DNA of 5,781 bases, from NCBI GenBank assembly GCA_016463555.1, contig JAEMRB010000023.1, forward strand, positions 1 through 5,781, given 5' to 3'. A program made the position numbers and the translations under genes. The notes beneath the pieces were generated by a model. That model was given only the letters and a program-made list of their open reading frames with translations, ran no database searches and was not told the origin of the DNA. Within the stretch, counting starts at the first letter, position 1; every line of letters begins with the position of its first letter. The stretch is from Chloroflexota bacterium (lineage in GTDB: Bacteria; Chloroflexota; Limnocylindria; Limnocylindrales; Limnocylindraceae). Of this stretch, positions 5,039 through 5,781 are shown piece after piece.

Positions 5039-5781
5039 CAGTCGATCAGCGTGATGCCGTCAAGTGCCAGCAGCTCAACGCGTGGTGTTGCAATCTGCAC
5101 GCCACTCGTTACGCCACGCGCAGCGAACGGTGCGCCGCGTTGCGCCGCCGCGCTGTTCACACCCTCCACGCGCTTGGTGAGTTCAGCGCCGCTCATATCG
5201 GTCGCCGCCGATCCGGCGACTAGGTAGACGGGCACACCAGAGAAGAGTGCGGCGGCGGCGAGGCCGACGCCACCCGCTGGCACAACGGCGTAGCCGGCGC
5301 GGCTGACCGCATCACTACCAAGGATGAGTGCGCCGATAGGTCCGTCGGCGTTCGCGATCTCGCTGGCAAGTTGGCCGTCCTCCAGGAGTCGTGGGGTGAG
5401 GCCAGCGCGCACCGCGTCGGCGGCATCGATCGCACCGAGTCGTGCTGCGCCGCGCACATCGACCGTGGGGCCGGCAGCGATCGTGATCGTGCGCACAGCA
5501 AGGTGGCGCATCGCCTCATGCAGTGGGGCGAGATCGCCCCACGCGGTGGCGCCGAGGCCAGGGCCACTGGCGATGATCGTGTCGCGAGCAAGGCCTGCGC
5601 TCTTCAGCGTTGCGGCGATGCGCTTGCCGTAGGCGGCGCGCTGACCGAGCTGCGTTGCCGCGCGCGCGGCGATCGCGGCATCGAGGCTCTCGCCCCCCAA
5701 CGCAACGGGGAGGAGTGCATCGAGTTCGGCGTGGAGTGAGCCCGCGAGTGGTGCGGCATTGCGCAGCGCAGCGGCGGCGGC
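5038..5781 (-). CDS. eIF-2B / MtnA-like family protein, 5' end beyond the right edge
   Basis: Only the C-terminal 247 residues are in the window. The frame stays open to the right edge (first visible residues AAAAALRNAAPLAG), so the TTG at 5700 is not a real start and the true start lies outside. The sequence follows the eIF-2B alpha / methylthioribose-1-phosphate isomerase / ribose-1,5-bisphosphate isomerase fold. A strand-loop IIASGPGLGATAWG (visible residues 69-82) sits where these proteins have their first active-site loop. The segment LILGSDAVSRAGYAVVPAGGVGLAAAA (152-178) matches the family's GADxIxxNGxVxNKxGT region, followed by the strand GVPVYLV and a C-terminal TPRVELLALDGITLID that resembles the family's TPxELIT ending. 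The Asp of G-S-D (visible residue 157) matches the catalytic Asp of MtnA. The Cys of MtnA's THCNxG loop is replaced by Gly (visible residue 73), so MtnA activity is unlikely. Its function is unknown: a divergent sugar-phosphate isomerase or a non-catalytic nucleotide/sugar-phosphate binder would both fit. It is the most upstream visible gene of the leftward block and is coupled to the acetyltransferase. Confidence 0.6.
   Translation of the reverse strand, partial: AAAAALRNAAPLAGSLHAELDALLPVALGGESLDAAIAARAATQLGQRAAYGKRIAATLKSAGLARDTIIASGPGLGATAWGDLAPLHEAMRHLAVRTITIAAGPTVDVRGAARLGAIDAADAVRAGLTPRLLEDGQLASEIANADGPIGALILGSDAVSRAGYAVVPAGGVGLAAAALFSGVPVYLVAGSAATDMSGAELTKRVEGVNSAAAQRGAPFAARGVTSGVQIATPRVELLALDGITLID

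Noticed and set aside
4403..5227. 274-residue plus-strand open frame opposite the acetyltransferase
   Set aside because: It has shadow-type composition (rich in Arg, His, Gln) and crosses two well-supported minus-strand genes.
963..5445. 17-base exact direct repeat (963-979 and 5429-5445)
   Set aside because: It lies within two coding regions on opposite strands and encodes unrelated peptides. With no flanking similarity or other copies, coincidence in GC-rich DNA is the simpler reading.
5698..5700. TTG at 5700 as the start of the eIF-2B-like gene
   Set aside because: The frame continues without a stop to the window edge with family-like composition, so the gene is 5'-truncated by the window.

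Overview
The window is GC-rich, densely coded bacterial DNA with very short intergenic gaps. It holds six protein-coding genes in two convergent blocks, plus part of a cobalamin riboswitch at the left edge. The style of the mannose-activation genes and the base composition would suit a high-GC chromosome such as a Chloroflexota (Chloroflexi) member. That is a weak impression, because there is no rRNA or other phylogenetic marker here.

Left edge (1 to about 90, minus strand): the reverse complement carries the conserved core of a cobalamin (B12) riboswitch. Its 3' half and the gene it controls lie off the left edge. This region is also the upstream region of the rightward block.

Rightward block (170-1709): two exported proteins whose genes overlap by 8 bases, each with a GGAGGG ribosome-binding site. 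The first is a small secreted protein with the His-Gly and Ser-Cys signature of caspase-like (clan CD) peptidases. The second is a lipoprotein whose C-terminal two thirds resembles the FTP/PepSY propeptide architecture of thermolysin-type peptidases. A secreted caspase-like enzyme paired with a membrane-anchored propeptide-like partner is the most interesting arrangement in the window.

Leftward block (5781 to 1717): an eIF-2B-like protein entering from beyond the right edge, a GNAT acetyltransferase joined to it by a TGATG stop/start, a mannose-1-phosphate guanylyltransferase, and a phosphomannomutase/phosphoglucomutase two bases further on. The last two make GDP-mannose from mannose-6-phosphate, the donor for mannosylated glycans, polysaccharides and glycolipids. 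A 59-base gap between the acetyltransferase and the guanylyltransferase contains five G-triplets fitting a G-quadruplex motif. The two blocks converge with only 7 bases between stop codons. No rRNA, tRNA, mobile element or CRISPR array was seen, and no gene-free stretch exceeds 300 bases.
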